Below, one piece after another: positions 1 through 8,539 of a stretch of 11,990 bases of DNA. Below the pieces are notes generated by a model. That model had not been told where the DNA came from. It ran no database searches and saw only the letters and a program-made list of their open reading frames with translations. The number at the start of each line of letters is the position of its first letter. Position 1 is the first letter of the stretch. A program made the translations under genes and the position numbers. Origin of the DNA: Gammaproteobacteria bacterium (GTDB taxonomy: Bacteria; Pseudomonadota; Gammaproteobacteria; DSM-19610). The DNA lies in contig DRQL01000320.1 in the NCBI GenBank assembly GCA_011371465.1, positions 1 to 11,990 of the forward strand, given 5' to 3'.

Positions 1-844
1 GCGCTTCGTGCTCCTCCTGCTCAATCCTGAAATGCATCTGCACGCCATCCTGGCGCAGGTTCACGGCGCGGATATCGGCGTCTTCCGCATCGATGCCGTA
101 ACTGCGCACCTGGCGCGTGATTTCCGGCAGCACATCACGCACATTGGGGTCATCCAGGCACAGCACCGCCAGGCCGTAGAAGGGCAGGTGGTGCAGGAAC
201 TCCACAAAGGTCTGGCGCAGGCGCTGGAAATCTCCTTCATAGGTCGACAGGTGATCAGCGTCGATATTGGTTACGATCGCAAGCATCGGCTGCAGATACA
301 GGAAGGAAGCATCACTTTCATCGGCTTCCGCGACCAGGTAACGGCCGGTACCGAGACGGGCATGGCTGTTGGCACTGTTGAGCAGGCCACCAATCACGAA
401 GGTCGGATCGAGACCCGCCTCGGCCAGCAGGCTGGCGACCAGGCTGGTGGTGGTCGTTTTGCCGTGCGTACCGGCGACCGCAATGCCGTAACGGAAGCGC
501 ATGATCTCGGCGAGCATTTCCGCGCGCGGCACCACGGGAATCCGTCGCTCGCGCGCCGCCATCACTTCCGGGTTCTGTTCGTCAACCGCGCTCGACACCA
601 CCACTACGTCGCTGCCTTCCACATGCGCGGCGTCGTGCCCGATGAAAACCTGTCCACCCTGCATGGCGAGGCGCCGGGTGACCACGTTTTCGCGCAGGTC
701 GGAGCCACTGACCTGGTAACCCAGGTTGAGCAATACTTCGGCAATACCGCCCATACCGGCGCCGCCGATACCGACAAAATGCGCACGACGAATGCGCCGC
801 ATGCTTTCCGGCTGCTGCGGGGGCTGTTGCTGCACGGCCATCAT
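1..844 (-). CDS. murC: UDP-N-acetylmuramate--L-alanine ligase MurC, 3' end cut by the window
   Basis: MurC adds L-alanine to UDP-MurNAc using ATP, the first amino-acid step of peptidoglycan precursor synthesis in the cytoplasm. The window holds the first 281 codons; E. coli MurC is 491 residues, so a little over half is present. Seen here: the N-terminal nucleotide-binding glycine loop GIGGAGMGG (residues 25-33), the ATP P-loop GTHGKTTTTS (125-134), EADESDASF (173-181) and NIDADHL (193-199), all typical of MurC. The rest of the central domain and the whole C-terminal ligase domain lie beyond position 1. The start is a tandem ATGATG: the first ATG (844) overlaps the murG stop by four bases, the second (841) by one. 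A perfect AAGGAGG lies 4 nt before the first and 7 nt before the second, so the second may be favoured. A later Met (codon 15, position 802) is possible, but the Shine-Dalgarno sequence argues against it. No frameshift is visible. Confidence 0.97.
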   Translation of the reverse strand, partial: MMAVQQQPPQQPESMRRIRRAHFVGIGGAGMGGIAEVLLNLGYQVSGSDLRENVVTRRLAMQGGQVFIGHDAAHVEGSDVVVVSSAVDEQNPEVMAARERRIPVVPRAEMLAEIMRFRYGIAVAGTHGKTTTTSLVASLLAEAGLDPTFVIGGLLNSANSHARLGTGRYLVAEADESDASFLYLQPMLAIVTNIDADHLSTYEGDFQRLRQTFVEFLHHLPFYGLAVLCLDDPNVRDVLPEITRQVRSYGIDAEDADIRAVNLRQDGVQMHFRIEQEEHEA

Positions 845-1917
845 GCTGCCTCCTTCCAGCCGGTGGCTTCGATACAGGCACCGGCCACGCGTTGCGCCGC
901 GTCCGGCAGTGCCGCTGCGCGCGCGCAGCGCGCCATCGCACCCAGCTTTTCCGGCTGTTGCAACAGCTGCAGCTCCTGCTGCAGGCGCGCCGGCGTTAGC
1001 TCGGCATTCGGCAACAACACGGCAGCGCCCGCATCGACGAGGTAGCGTGCATTACCGGTCTGGTGATCATCGACCGCGTGCGGGTAAGGCACCAGGATTG
1101 ACGCCACACCGACCGCGGCCAGTTCGGCAATCGTTAGCGCGCCCGCGCGGCACAACACCAGGTCCGCCCACTGGTAGGCCGTCGCCATGTCCTCGATAAA
1201 GGCATCCAGCCGCACCTCCATACCGGCGTCCCGGTACGCCTGCCGCGCCTGGTCGATGAGGCGCAACCCGGTCTGGTGCCAGACTTCCGGCCGCTGTTCG
1301 GCATCCAGCCCGGCCAGTGCCGCCGGCACCTGTTCGTTCAGCACCGCCGCGCCCAGGCTGCCGCCGACCACCAGCAGGCGCGGAGGACGTGCCTGCATGT
1401 CCGGTTCACGGAAGGGCAATTCCGCAATGCGGCGGCGCACCGGGTTGCCGGTATGGATGGCCTGTTTCAGACTGCCCGGGAACGCTTCCAGCACCGGGTC
1501 GGCCAGCGGCGCCAGCCAGCGGTTGGTCATACCGGCGACAGAGTTCTGTTCGTGGATAATCAGCGGCCGGCGCAACAGCCAGGCCATCAGGCCACCCGGC
1601 CCGGTGGTGTAACCGCCCATGCCCAGCACAGCGGCAGGCCGCACTTTCAACAGCACCACGAACGCCTGCAGCAGCGCCCAGACCAGCATGAAGGGCGCAC
1701 TCAACACCCGCAGCCTGCCTTTACCACGCAGGCCCTTGACCCGGATCCAGTACACCGGGATGCCCGTGGGCGGCACCACGCGCGCCTCCAGGCCGGCCTG
1801 CGTGCCCAGCCATGCCACCGGCCAGCCCTGCTGTTGCAGCTGTTCCGCCACGGCCAGCGCCGGGAAGACGTGCCCGCCGGTACCACCGGCCATGATCAGC
1901 ACAGGCCGCTTCATCAT
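841..1917 (-). CDS. murG: UDP-GlcNAc:undecaprenyl-PP-MurNAc-pentapeptide GlcNAc transferase MurG
   Basis: MurG transfers GlcNAc from UDP-GlcNAc to lipid I, making lipid II on the cytoplasmic face of the inner membrane. The 358-residue length is normal for this GT-B (GT28) family. Visible motifs are the acceptor-side glycine loop GGTGGHV (residues 11-17), a second glycine loop LGMGGYTTGPGG (98-109), HEQNSVAG (122-129), GNPVRRR (157-163), the donor-side loop VVGGSLGA (183-190), HQTG (214-217), and FIEDM plus CRAGALTIAE (240-265). A hydrophobic patch at about residues 74-90 fits membrane association. The start is a tandem ATGATG (1917 and 1914); the first overlaps the ftsW stop by four bases. 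GGAGG at 1930-1926 is 8 nt from the first ATG. The gene lies directly between ftsW, whose product uses lipid II, and murC, as in many gammaproteobacteria. Confidence 0.98.
   Translation of the reverse strand: MMKRPVLIMAGGTGGHVFPALAVAEQLQQQGWPVAWLGTQAGLEARVVPPTGIPVYWIRVKGLRGKGRLRVLSAPFMLVWALLQAFVVLLKVRPAAVLGMGGYTTGPGGLMAWLLRRPLIIHEQNSVAGMTNRWLAPLADPVLEAFPGSLKQAIHTGNPVRRRIAELPFREPDMQARPPRLLVVGGSLGAAVLNEQVPAALAGLDAEQRPEVWHQTGLRLIDQARQAYRDAGMEVRLDAFIEDMATAYQWADLVLCRAGALTIAELAAVGVASILVPYPHAVDDHQTGNARYLVDAGAAVLLPNAELTPARLQQELQLLQQPEKLGAMARCARAAALPDAAQRVAGACIEATGWKEAA
849..855 (-). promoter_or_regulatory. Ribosome binding site of murC (AAGGAGG)
   Basis: A full AAGGAGG Shine-Dalgarno sequence lies inside the last codons of murG. 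Its GGAGG core is 4 nt from the ATG at 844 and 7 nt from the ATG at 841. The spacing fits the second ATG of the tandem pair better, although both are usable. Confidence 0.75.
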
Positions 1918-3125
1918 CGGCGCGACCTCCGCCGGCGTTTCGCCGCCGTGGTCCCGGAGGCCGGCACGCTGTTGACCGTGCAGCGCGTTTCGTAGTCGAT
2001 GCGCAACAGCAGCGCGATCGCCATGCAGGTCACCAGCATACTGCTGCCGCCGTAACTCATCAGCGGCAGGGTCAGTCCCTTGGTCGGCAGCAGGCCGGTG
2101 TTGACACCGATATTGATCAGCGCCTGCAGCCCCAGCCAGGTGCCGATACCGTAGGCCAGGTACGCGGCAAACCGGTTACCGCCCTGCTCGGCCACGGCGG
2201 CGATGCTGTAGGCACGGAGCACAACGAAGGCGTACAGGCCCAGCAGCACCAGCACCCCGACCAGGCCCAGTTCTTCCGCCAGCACCGCGAAGACAAAATC
2301 GGTATGCGCTTCCGGCAGGTAAAACAGCTTCTGGATACTGGCGCCCAGGCCGACGCCAAACCATTCGCCGCGACCGATGGCGATCAGCGACTGGGTCAGC
2401 TGGAACCCGCTGTTGAAGGGATCGGCCCAGGGATTGAGGAAAGTGGTCAGGCGCTGCATGCGGTACGGCGAGGTCACCGCCAGCAGCGCCAGGGCACCGC
2501 CTGCAGTGGCGATCAGTGCAGCGTATTTCCACAGGCTGACACCGGCCATGAACATCATTAGCAGCGCCGTTGCCATCAGCACTACTGTGGCGCCGAAATC
2601 CGGTTCCAGCAGCAACAGCACCGCGGCCACGGTCAGCAGGCCCAGGGGCTTGATAAAGCCGGCGCCGGTGTGACGCACATCCTCGCCGTGACGCACCAGG
2701 TAACCCGCCATGTACACCAGCGCCAGCAGCTTGGCCGGTTCCGATACCTGCAGGCGGAAGATCCCCAGGTTGATCCAGCGGGTGCTGCCGTTCACCTCAC
2801 TGCCAACCCCCGGCAACAACACCACCGCCAGCAGGAAAATGGCAATCAGGATACACAGCAGGCTGCACTGCTCCCACCAGGCCAGCCGGATACGCAACAC
2901 CAGCAGCCCCAGGCCCAGGCCCAGCAACAGGTAGATGCTCTGGCGAAAGGCAAAGTGGAACACGTTCAGCCCCAGGCGCTCCGCGGTCGGCATGGAGGCC
3001 GACGCGACCATGATCAGGCCCAGGGAAAACAGCGCCGTTACCGCCCCGAGCAGCGCAAAATCCAGGCGCGGGCAACGTTCGCCACGACGCATGGGCATAT
3101 CCGGCAACAGGATCGCCAGGCTCAT
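1914..3125 (-). CDS. ftsW: Septal peptidoglycan glycosyltransferase FtsW (SEDS family)
   Basis: FtsW is the SEDS-family membrane glycosyltransferase that polymerises lipid II at the septum, working with the transpeptidase FtsI. The product has 403 residues, close to E. coli's 414, and about ten hydrophobic segments starting near residue 23. The family motif LPEAHTDFVFA (270-280) contains the invariant Asp (276) required in SEDS enzymes. Also seen are NGSTRWINLG with VSEPAK (112-132), LLLEPDFGA (171-179) and the C-terminal PLMSYGGSS (354-362). The protein ends in a strongly basic cytoplasmic tail, KRRRRSRR (396-403). The ATG overlaps the murD stop as ATGA, and AGGAG (3138-3134) sits 8 nt upstream. 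Internal Met codons at residues 10 and 12 are possible but less well supported. RodA is the main alternative, but the dcw location and the fit to FtsW make this unlikely. Confidence 0.97.
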   Translation of the reverse strand: MSLAILLPDMPMRRGERCPRLDFALLGAVTALFSLGLIMVASASMPTAERLGLNVFHFAFRQSIYLLLGLGLGLLVLRIRLAWWEQCSLLCILIAIFLLAVVLLPGVGSEVNGSTRWINLGIFRLQVSEPAKLLALVYMAGYLVRHGEDVRHTGAGFIKPLGLLTVAAVLLLLEPDFGATVVLMATALLMMFMAGVSLWKYAALIATAGGALALLAVTSPYRMQRLTTFLNPWADPFNSGFQLTQSLIAIGRGEWFGVGLGASIQKLFYLPEAHTDFVFAVLAEELGLVGVLVLLGLYAFVVLRAYSIAAVAEQGGNRFAAYLAYGIGTWLGLQALINIGVNTGLLPTKGLTLPLMSYGGSSMLVTCMAIALLLRIDYETRCTVNSVPASGTTAAKRRRRSRR

Positions 3126-4486
3126 CGGATCAACTCCTGCACGGCCTGCGTAAACCGCTCGCCACGCTGCCGGTAGTCGCTGAACATATCGAAACTGGCG
3201 CAGGCCGGGGACAGCAGCACCGTATCCCCGGGCACAGCCAGCGCGGCGGCCTGGTGTACAGCGCTGAACATATCGTCAGCACGGTACGTTGGCACCCCGC
3301 CCTGCAAGGCGGCTTCGATTTCATCGGCCGCTTCACCCATCAGCACGACGGCCCTGACCCGCGTATCCAGCCCGGCCGCCAGTTCGGAAAAATCAGCGCC
3401 CTTGCCCTGGCCGCCGGCCAACAGCACCAGCGGCCCGTCGAAGCCGTGCACCGCGGCCAGCGTGGCACCGATATTGGTCGCCTTGGAATCGTTGTACCAG
3501 CGCACGCCTTCGCGCTCGGCCACCCACTGGCTGCGGTGCGGCAGGCCGCGGAACTCTCCGAGCACCTGCAACATCGCGGCACGCGGCAGATCCAGGGCAT
3601 CGCCCAGCGCCAGCGCAGCCAGCGCATTGGCCAGGTTGTGCCGACCGGGCATGCGTACCGCGGAAGCCGGCAGCCAGGGTTCGTCCCCCCTGGCCAGCCA
3701 GCAACCGTCCGCGTTTTCCTGTAACCCGAAATCGCCGGCAACCGGCACGCCCAGGCCAAACCCCACCGTTGGCGCGCGATCCGAGGCCAGCGCGAGGGCC
3801 AGCGCATCGTCCCGGTTGACAACCTGCACCCCGGTGTTCGCAAACACCCGCTGCTTGGCGTGCGCGTACGCCACCATCGAATCGTAGCGATCCAGGTGGT
3901 CGGGGCTGATATTCAGTACCGTCGCCGCCCGGCAACGCAGGCTGCGCACGGTTTCCAGCTGAAAGCTGGACAGTTCCAGCACATACAGGTCAGGCTCCCG
4001 TTCCCCGACCAGGTCCAGCGCCGGGGTACCGAGGTTGCCGCCCACGCGCACGTCGATACCGGCCTGTTGCGCCATCGCGCCCAGCAGCGTCGTCACCGTG
4101 CTCTTGCCATTGGAGCCGGTAATGGCGATCACCGGTGCCTGCACGGTGCGCGCAAACAGCTCGATATCGCCGATCACCTCCACACCACGCTGCTGCGCCG
4201 CCACCAGCAGCGGTTGCTGCAGGGACACCCCCGGACTCACCAGGATCCGTTCCGCGCGCCCGAATACCTCGGCATCGAAGCCGCCGGTAAACAGCGCCAC
4301 GTCAGGCAGTTCGCGTTGCATATCCGCCAGCGCCGGCGGCTGTTCGCGGCTGTCGACCACCGCGACCTCCACGCCGCGCCGGCGCAGAAAACGCGCGCAG
4401 GACAGCCCGGTTGCACCCAGGCCGACAACCAATGTACGCGCTTCCTGCAGCGGATCTGGTTCCATGTAACTTGCGACCGCCAGCAT
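3122..4486 (-). CDS. murD: UDP-N-acetylmuramoyl-L-alanine--D-glutamate ligase MurD
   Basis: MurD adds D-glutamate to UDP-MurNAc-L-Ala with ATP, the second ligase step in the cytoplasm. From the ATG at 4486 the product is 454 residues; E. coli has 438. Features seen: the N-terminal UDP-binding loop VVGLGATGLSC (residues 20-30), the P-loop GSNGKST (124-130), LELSSFQLE (170-178), DHLDRY (196-201), Lys211 in AYAHAKQR at the position of the carbamylated lysine, GLPHR (314-318), NDSKATN (332-338) and LLSPACASFD (424-433). The start is uncertain. The ATG at 4486 lies 2 nt after the stop of a small upstream ORF but has no good Shine-Dalgarno sequence. A second ATG at 4465 would give a 447-residue protein whose N-terminus matches family length better, but it also lacks one. 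Translational coupling to the upstream ORF favours 4486. The gene ends in an ATGA overlap with ftsW. Confidence 0.96.
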   Translation of the reverse strand: MLAVASYMEPDPLQEARTLVVGLGATGLSCARFLRRRGVEVAVVDSREQPPALADMQRELPDVALFTGGFDAEVFGRAERILVSPGVSLQQPLLVAAQQRGVEVIGDIELFARTVQAPVIAITGSNGKSTVTTLLGAMAQQAGIDVRVGGNLGTPALDLVGEREPDLYVLELSSFQLETVRSLRCRAATVLNISPDHLDRYDSMVAYAHAKQRVFANTGVQVVNRDDALALALASDRAPTVGFGLGVPVAGDFGLQENADGCWLARGDEPWLPASAVRMPGRHNLANALAALALGDALDLPRAAMLQVLGEFRGLPHRSQWVAEREGVRWYNDSKATNIGATLAAVHGFDGPLVLLAGGQGKGADFSELAAGLDTRVRAVVLMGEAADEIEAALQGGVPTYRADDMFSAVHQAAALAVPGDTVLLSPACASFDMFSDYRQRGERFTQAVQELIR

Positions 4487-4488
4487 CT

Positions 4489-4566
4489 CTACATCAGCAC
4501 GAGCAGCAACACGGTAATCACCGCGAAGGTTGCCGCCACCACTGCTATTTGACCTTGTTCGTCCAT
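4489..4566 (-). CDS. Candidate 25-residue single-pass membrane microprotein between mraY and murD
   Basis: This small ORF is not recognised and no function is assigned. It starts 12 nt after the mraY stop with ATG and ends with TAG 2 nt before the upstream murD ATG. Translation gives an acidic, polar head, MDEQGQ, followed by one unbroken hydrophobic stretch from Ile7 to Met25 rich in V, L, A, I and T. It has no Lys, Arg or other charge after residue 3. About 19 nonpolar or small residues is enough to span a membrane once. AGAGGT lies 5 nt before the ATG, stronger than anything at murD. The first eight codons are A/T-rich at third positions in a GC-rich cluster, as often seen at translation starts. 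It could be a real membrane peptide acting near MraY or the divisome, a leader whose translation feeds ribosomes to murD, or chance. Reading frame and start signal are seen directly; membrane insertion is inferred. Confidence 0.55.
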   Translation of the reverse strand: MDEQGQIAVVAATFAVITVLLLVLM

Positions 4567-4570
4567 TGTT

Positions 4571-4576
4571 ACCTCT
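4571..4576 (-). promoter_or_regulatory. Ribosome binding site of the 25-codon ORF (AGAGGT)
   Basis: AGAGGT followed by AACA precedes the ATG at 4566. The GAGG core is 5 nt from the start codon, which is near-ideal spacing. It lies between the mraY TAG and the small ORF, and is the main evidence that the ORF is translated. Confidence 0.6.
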
Positions 4577-4578
4577 GT

Positions 4579-5660
<1,082 letters not shown>

Positions 5661-5661
<1 letters not shown>

Positions 5662-7013
5662 CAGTGCGTCCCCCCGTCCGCCCGCAGCGCCTCGACCACG
5701 CGCTCCATGCGCATGGCGCGCGAGCCCTTGACCAGCAGGGTGACGCCCGCGTGCACCTGGCTGCGCAGTTCAGCGTTCAGGCTGTCGACATCGCTGAACG
5801 CCTGCGCGCCCTTGCCGAAGGCCGCCGCGGCCTGCTGCGCAAGCTCACCCAGCGCAAACAGCCGTTTCACCCCGGCATCGCGCGCCTCTTCACCCACCTT
5901 GCGGTGCAATCGTTCGCCGGCCGGGCCCAGTTCACCCATGTCGCCCAGTACCAGCCAGGTCTCGGCATCGGTCCTGGACAGCAGGTCCAGCGCCACCTGC
6001 AGCGAACCGGGATTGGCGTTATAGGTATCGTCGATCAGGCGAATGCCGCCGATACCGGGCTGGCTCTCCCAGCGACCGTGCACCGGCCGCACCTGCGCCA
6101 GTCCGGTGGCGATTTTCTCCAGCGGTACGTCGATCGCCAGCGCGGCAGCGGTCGCGGCCAGCGCGTTCATGACGCTGTGCTGGCCGGGCAGCGCCAGGCG
6201 GAAGGAGGCGGCGCCGGCCGGTGTCACCAGCTGGATATCGCTGCCGTCAATGTCCCCTTTCCAGCCGGCACGCACATCCGCCTGTGCGTTCATCCCGAAA
6301 CCGATCACAGGTCGTGAACCCGCCAGGGAGCGCCATACATCCGCGTAGGCATCATCGGTATTGAGTATGCACACCGTGTCTTTCCCGGCGCGCTCGAACA
6401 ACTCACCCTTGGCACGGGCGACACCCGCCAGGTCCCCGAAGCCTTCCAGGTGCGCAGGCCCGGCGTTGTTGATCAGTGCCACGGTCGGCTGCACGATGTC
6501 CGCGAGGTAGGCGATTTCGCCGGGGTGGTTGGCACCCAGTTCGATCACCGCGTAGTCGTGTTCGGCGGACAGGCCGAACAGGGTCTGCGGAACGCCGATG
6601 TCATTGTTGAGGTTGCCTTTGGTCACCAGCACCTCGCCACAACCACGCAGGATGGACGCCAGCATTTCCTTGACCGAGGTCTTGCCGTTGCTGCCGGTGA
6701 CCGCCAGTACCGGGAGTTCGAACTGCGCACGCCAGTGTGCGGCCAGGTCGCCCAGGGCAAGCCGGGTATCCTCTACCTGCAGCAGCGGCAACCCGTCACG
6801 GGTCTCGTTGCTCACCGCAGCTGCCACCGCACCCAGCTGGCGCGCCTGTTCCAGGTAGTCGTGGCCGTCGAAATTCGGCCCCTGCAGGGCCACGAACAGG
6901 TTGCCTTTGGCGAGCGTGCGGGTATCCGTGCTGATGCCGTGGAAGGTCACGTCCGAACCCAGCCATTTGGCATCCAGTATCTGTGCGGCCTGTGACAGTG
7001 GCATGGTCATCAT
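5661..7013 (-). CDS. murF: UDP-N-acetylmuramoyl-tripeptide--D-alanyl-D-alanine ligase MurF
   Basis: MurF joins D-Ala-D-Ala to the UDP-MurNAc-tripeptide, completing the cytoplasmic pentapeptide precursor that MraY then uses. The product is 450 residues, the usual family size. Visible in order: an N-terminal substrate domain with STDTRT (28-33), the P-loop TGSNGKTS (106-113), KGNLNNDIGVP, ELGANHPGEI, a lysine in GVARAKGELF at the carbamylated position, GRWESQPG, DDTYNANPGS and, near the end, LVKGSRAMRMERVV. Frame is open throughout with no missing motif. The start is a tandem ATGATG: the ATG at 7013 overlaps the murE stop by four bases, with a third Met two codons later. GGGAGG at 7026-7021 is 7 nt from the first ATG, which supports 7013. 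The gene runs directly into mraY with a one-base overlap. Confidence 0.98.
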
Positions 7014-8539
7014 TCACCCGCCTCCCGTAACCGGGCCTGCACCTGTGCCCGGTCGCTGAATGCCAGCCGCTGTGTACCTGTCTGCTGGTAATCCTCATGT
7101 CCCTTGCCGGCCACCAGCACCAGGTCATCCGGCGCAGCCTCCCGAATGGCAGCGGCAATCGCCGCCGCGCGGTCGCTGATACGCACCGCCCGCTGCGGCT
7201 GTTCAAAACCCTGCAGGATCTGGTCGAGGATATGCCCGGGGTCTTCACTGCGCGGGTTGTCACTGGTCAGGATCACGCGGTCGGCATAGCGCTCCGCCAG
7301 TGTGCCCATCTGCGGGCGCTTGCCCGGGTCGCGGTCACCGCCGGCACCGAACACGCAGACCAGTTCACCCTTGCAGTGCGGACGCAGGGCCTGCAGCGCA
7401 GTTTCCAATGCGTGTGGCGTGTGTGCATAGTCCACTACTACACGTGGCGCACCCGCCCTGGCAAACAGTTCCATACGACCGGGTACCGTGGTTACCCGTG
7501 CCAGGCGTTCAACCGCGGCCTGCAGGGCCAGCCCGGATGCCAGCAGCGCACCCAGCGCGGCGAGCAGGTTTTCCGCGTTAAAAGCGCCCAGCAAGGCGCA
7601 CTCAAACCTGGCGGGTCCCTGGCTGGAGTCCAGTTCCAGCGCAATGCCTTTTTCCAGGGCACGCACCTGCTGCAGTTCGATCCAGTCCGGGTAACTGCGT
7701 GCCGCACCGCCCGGCGCAGCCTGCCAGGCGATGACGCGCAGCCGGTGCTTCAGTTCCGCGGCCAGCCCGCGACCAAAGCCATCGGCAACATTGAGCACGG
7801 CACAATCCAGTCCCTCGCTGGCGAACAGGCGGCGCTTGGCCTCGGCATAGGCCTCGATACTGCCGTGGTAATCCAGGTGGTCACGGCTCAGATGCGTCAA
7901 TATCGCGGTATCAAAATCGACACCCGCGGTACGCCGCTGGTGCAGTGCATGGGAAGAGACTTCCATCGCCACCTGTCGCACACCCCGGTCACGCAACTGC
8001 GCAAACTCGGCGTGCAGGCGCACGGCATCCGGGGTGGTATGCGTCGGTGTCTGCAAGGCGCCGTAGACGCCGTAACCCAGCGTCCCCAGCAATCCACAGG
8101 GCCGCTGTTCCGTGCTCAGCGCCTGGGCGATAAAGTGACTGACCGAGGTTTTCCCGTCGGTGCCGGTTACGCCGATGACGTGCAGGTCACGCGACGGGTG
8201 CGCGTAGAAGCGGTCGGCAATGAGACCGGTTTTCTGCGCCAGGCCGGGAACGGCAATCACGGGGACGGTGAGCTTCGCGGCCAGCTGACGGATACCGGGA
8301 TCGTCTACCGGCTCCCAGGCGACCGCGATCGCGCCGCGCTGCAAGGCCTGTTCAGCGTGCGCCAGCCCGTGCACCTGCAACCCCTGCCCCGCCAGGAACA
8401 GGTCGCCCGGCTGCACGCAGCGACTGTCCGTCGCAAGGCCGCTGATCGTGATCTCAGCCACGGCGCTGTGGTCACTGCACAGCCCCTCCAGCAACCCGGA
8501 CAGTGCAATCCCCGCCAATCTGGACTCGGCCGCCATCAT
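7010..8539 (-). CDS. murE: UDP-MurNAc-L-Ala-D-Glu--meso-diaminopimelate ligase MurE
   Basis: MurE adds the third amino acid of the stem peptide in the cytoplasm. The DNPR motif at residues 427-430 is the known signature for meso-diaminopimelate rather than lysine as substrate, so the wall should be of the A1-gamma Gram-negative type. The product is 509 residues, slightly longer than E. coli's 495. Other motifs: TDSR (37-40) near the uracil-binding region, the P-loop GTDGKTS (126-132), the substrate loop TPTHTTPDA (164-172), MEVSSHAL (192-199), HLSRDHLDYHG (216-226), Lys235 in AYAEAKRRLF at the carbamylated lysine position, DYAHTPHAL (370-378), GAGGDRDPGKRP (398-409) and GKGHEDYQ (478-485). 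The start is a tandem ATGATG overlapping the ftsI stop. GGAGG at 8551-8547 is 7 nt from the first ATG at 8539. Confidence 0.98.
   Translation of the reverse strand: MMAAESRLAGIALSGLLEGLCSDHSAVAEITISGLATDSRCVQPGDLFLAGQGLQVHGLAHAEQALQRGAIAVAWEPVDDPGIRQLAAKLTVPVIAVPGLAQKTGLIADRFYAHPSRDLHVIGVTGTDGKTSVSHFIAQALSTEQRPCGLLGTLGYGVYGALQTPTHTTPDAVRLHAEFAQLRDRGVRQVAMEVSSHALHQRRTAGVDFDTAILTHLSRDHLDYHGSIEAYAEAKRRLFASEGLDCAVLNVADGFGRGLAAELKHRLRVIAWQAAPGGAARSYPDWIELQQVRALEKGIALELDSSQGPARFECALLGAFNAENLLAALGALLASGLALQAAVERLARVTTVPGRMELFARAGAPRVVVDYAHTPHALETALQALRPHCKGELVCVFGAGGDRDPGKRPQMGTLAERYADRVILTSDNPRSEDPGHILDQILQGFEQPQRAVRISDRAAAIAAAIREAAPDDLVLVAGKGHEDYQQTGTQRLAFSDRAQVQARLREAGE

Noticed and set aside
183..190. 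MurG donor loop reads GGSLGA instead of E. coli GGSQGA (residue numbers of MurG)
   Set aside because: Leucine at this place is, to my knowledge, common in other gammaproteobacterial MurG proteins, so it is not evidence of altered function.
8..1045. Plus-strand ORF of 345 codons opposite murC and the end of murG
   Set aside because: It is fully antisense to genes with intact family motifs and shows no recognisable domain.
4487..4578. Possible terminator or attenuator in the mraY-murD gap
   Set aside because: I found no GC-rich stem followed by a T run on the minus strand; the gap is better explained by a small ORF.
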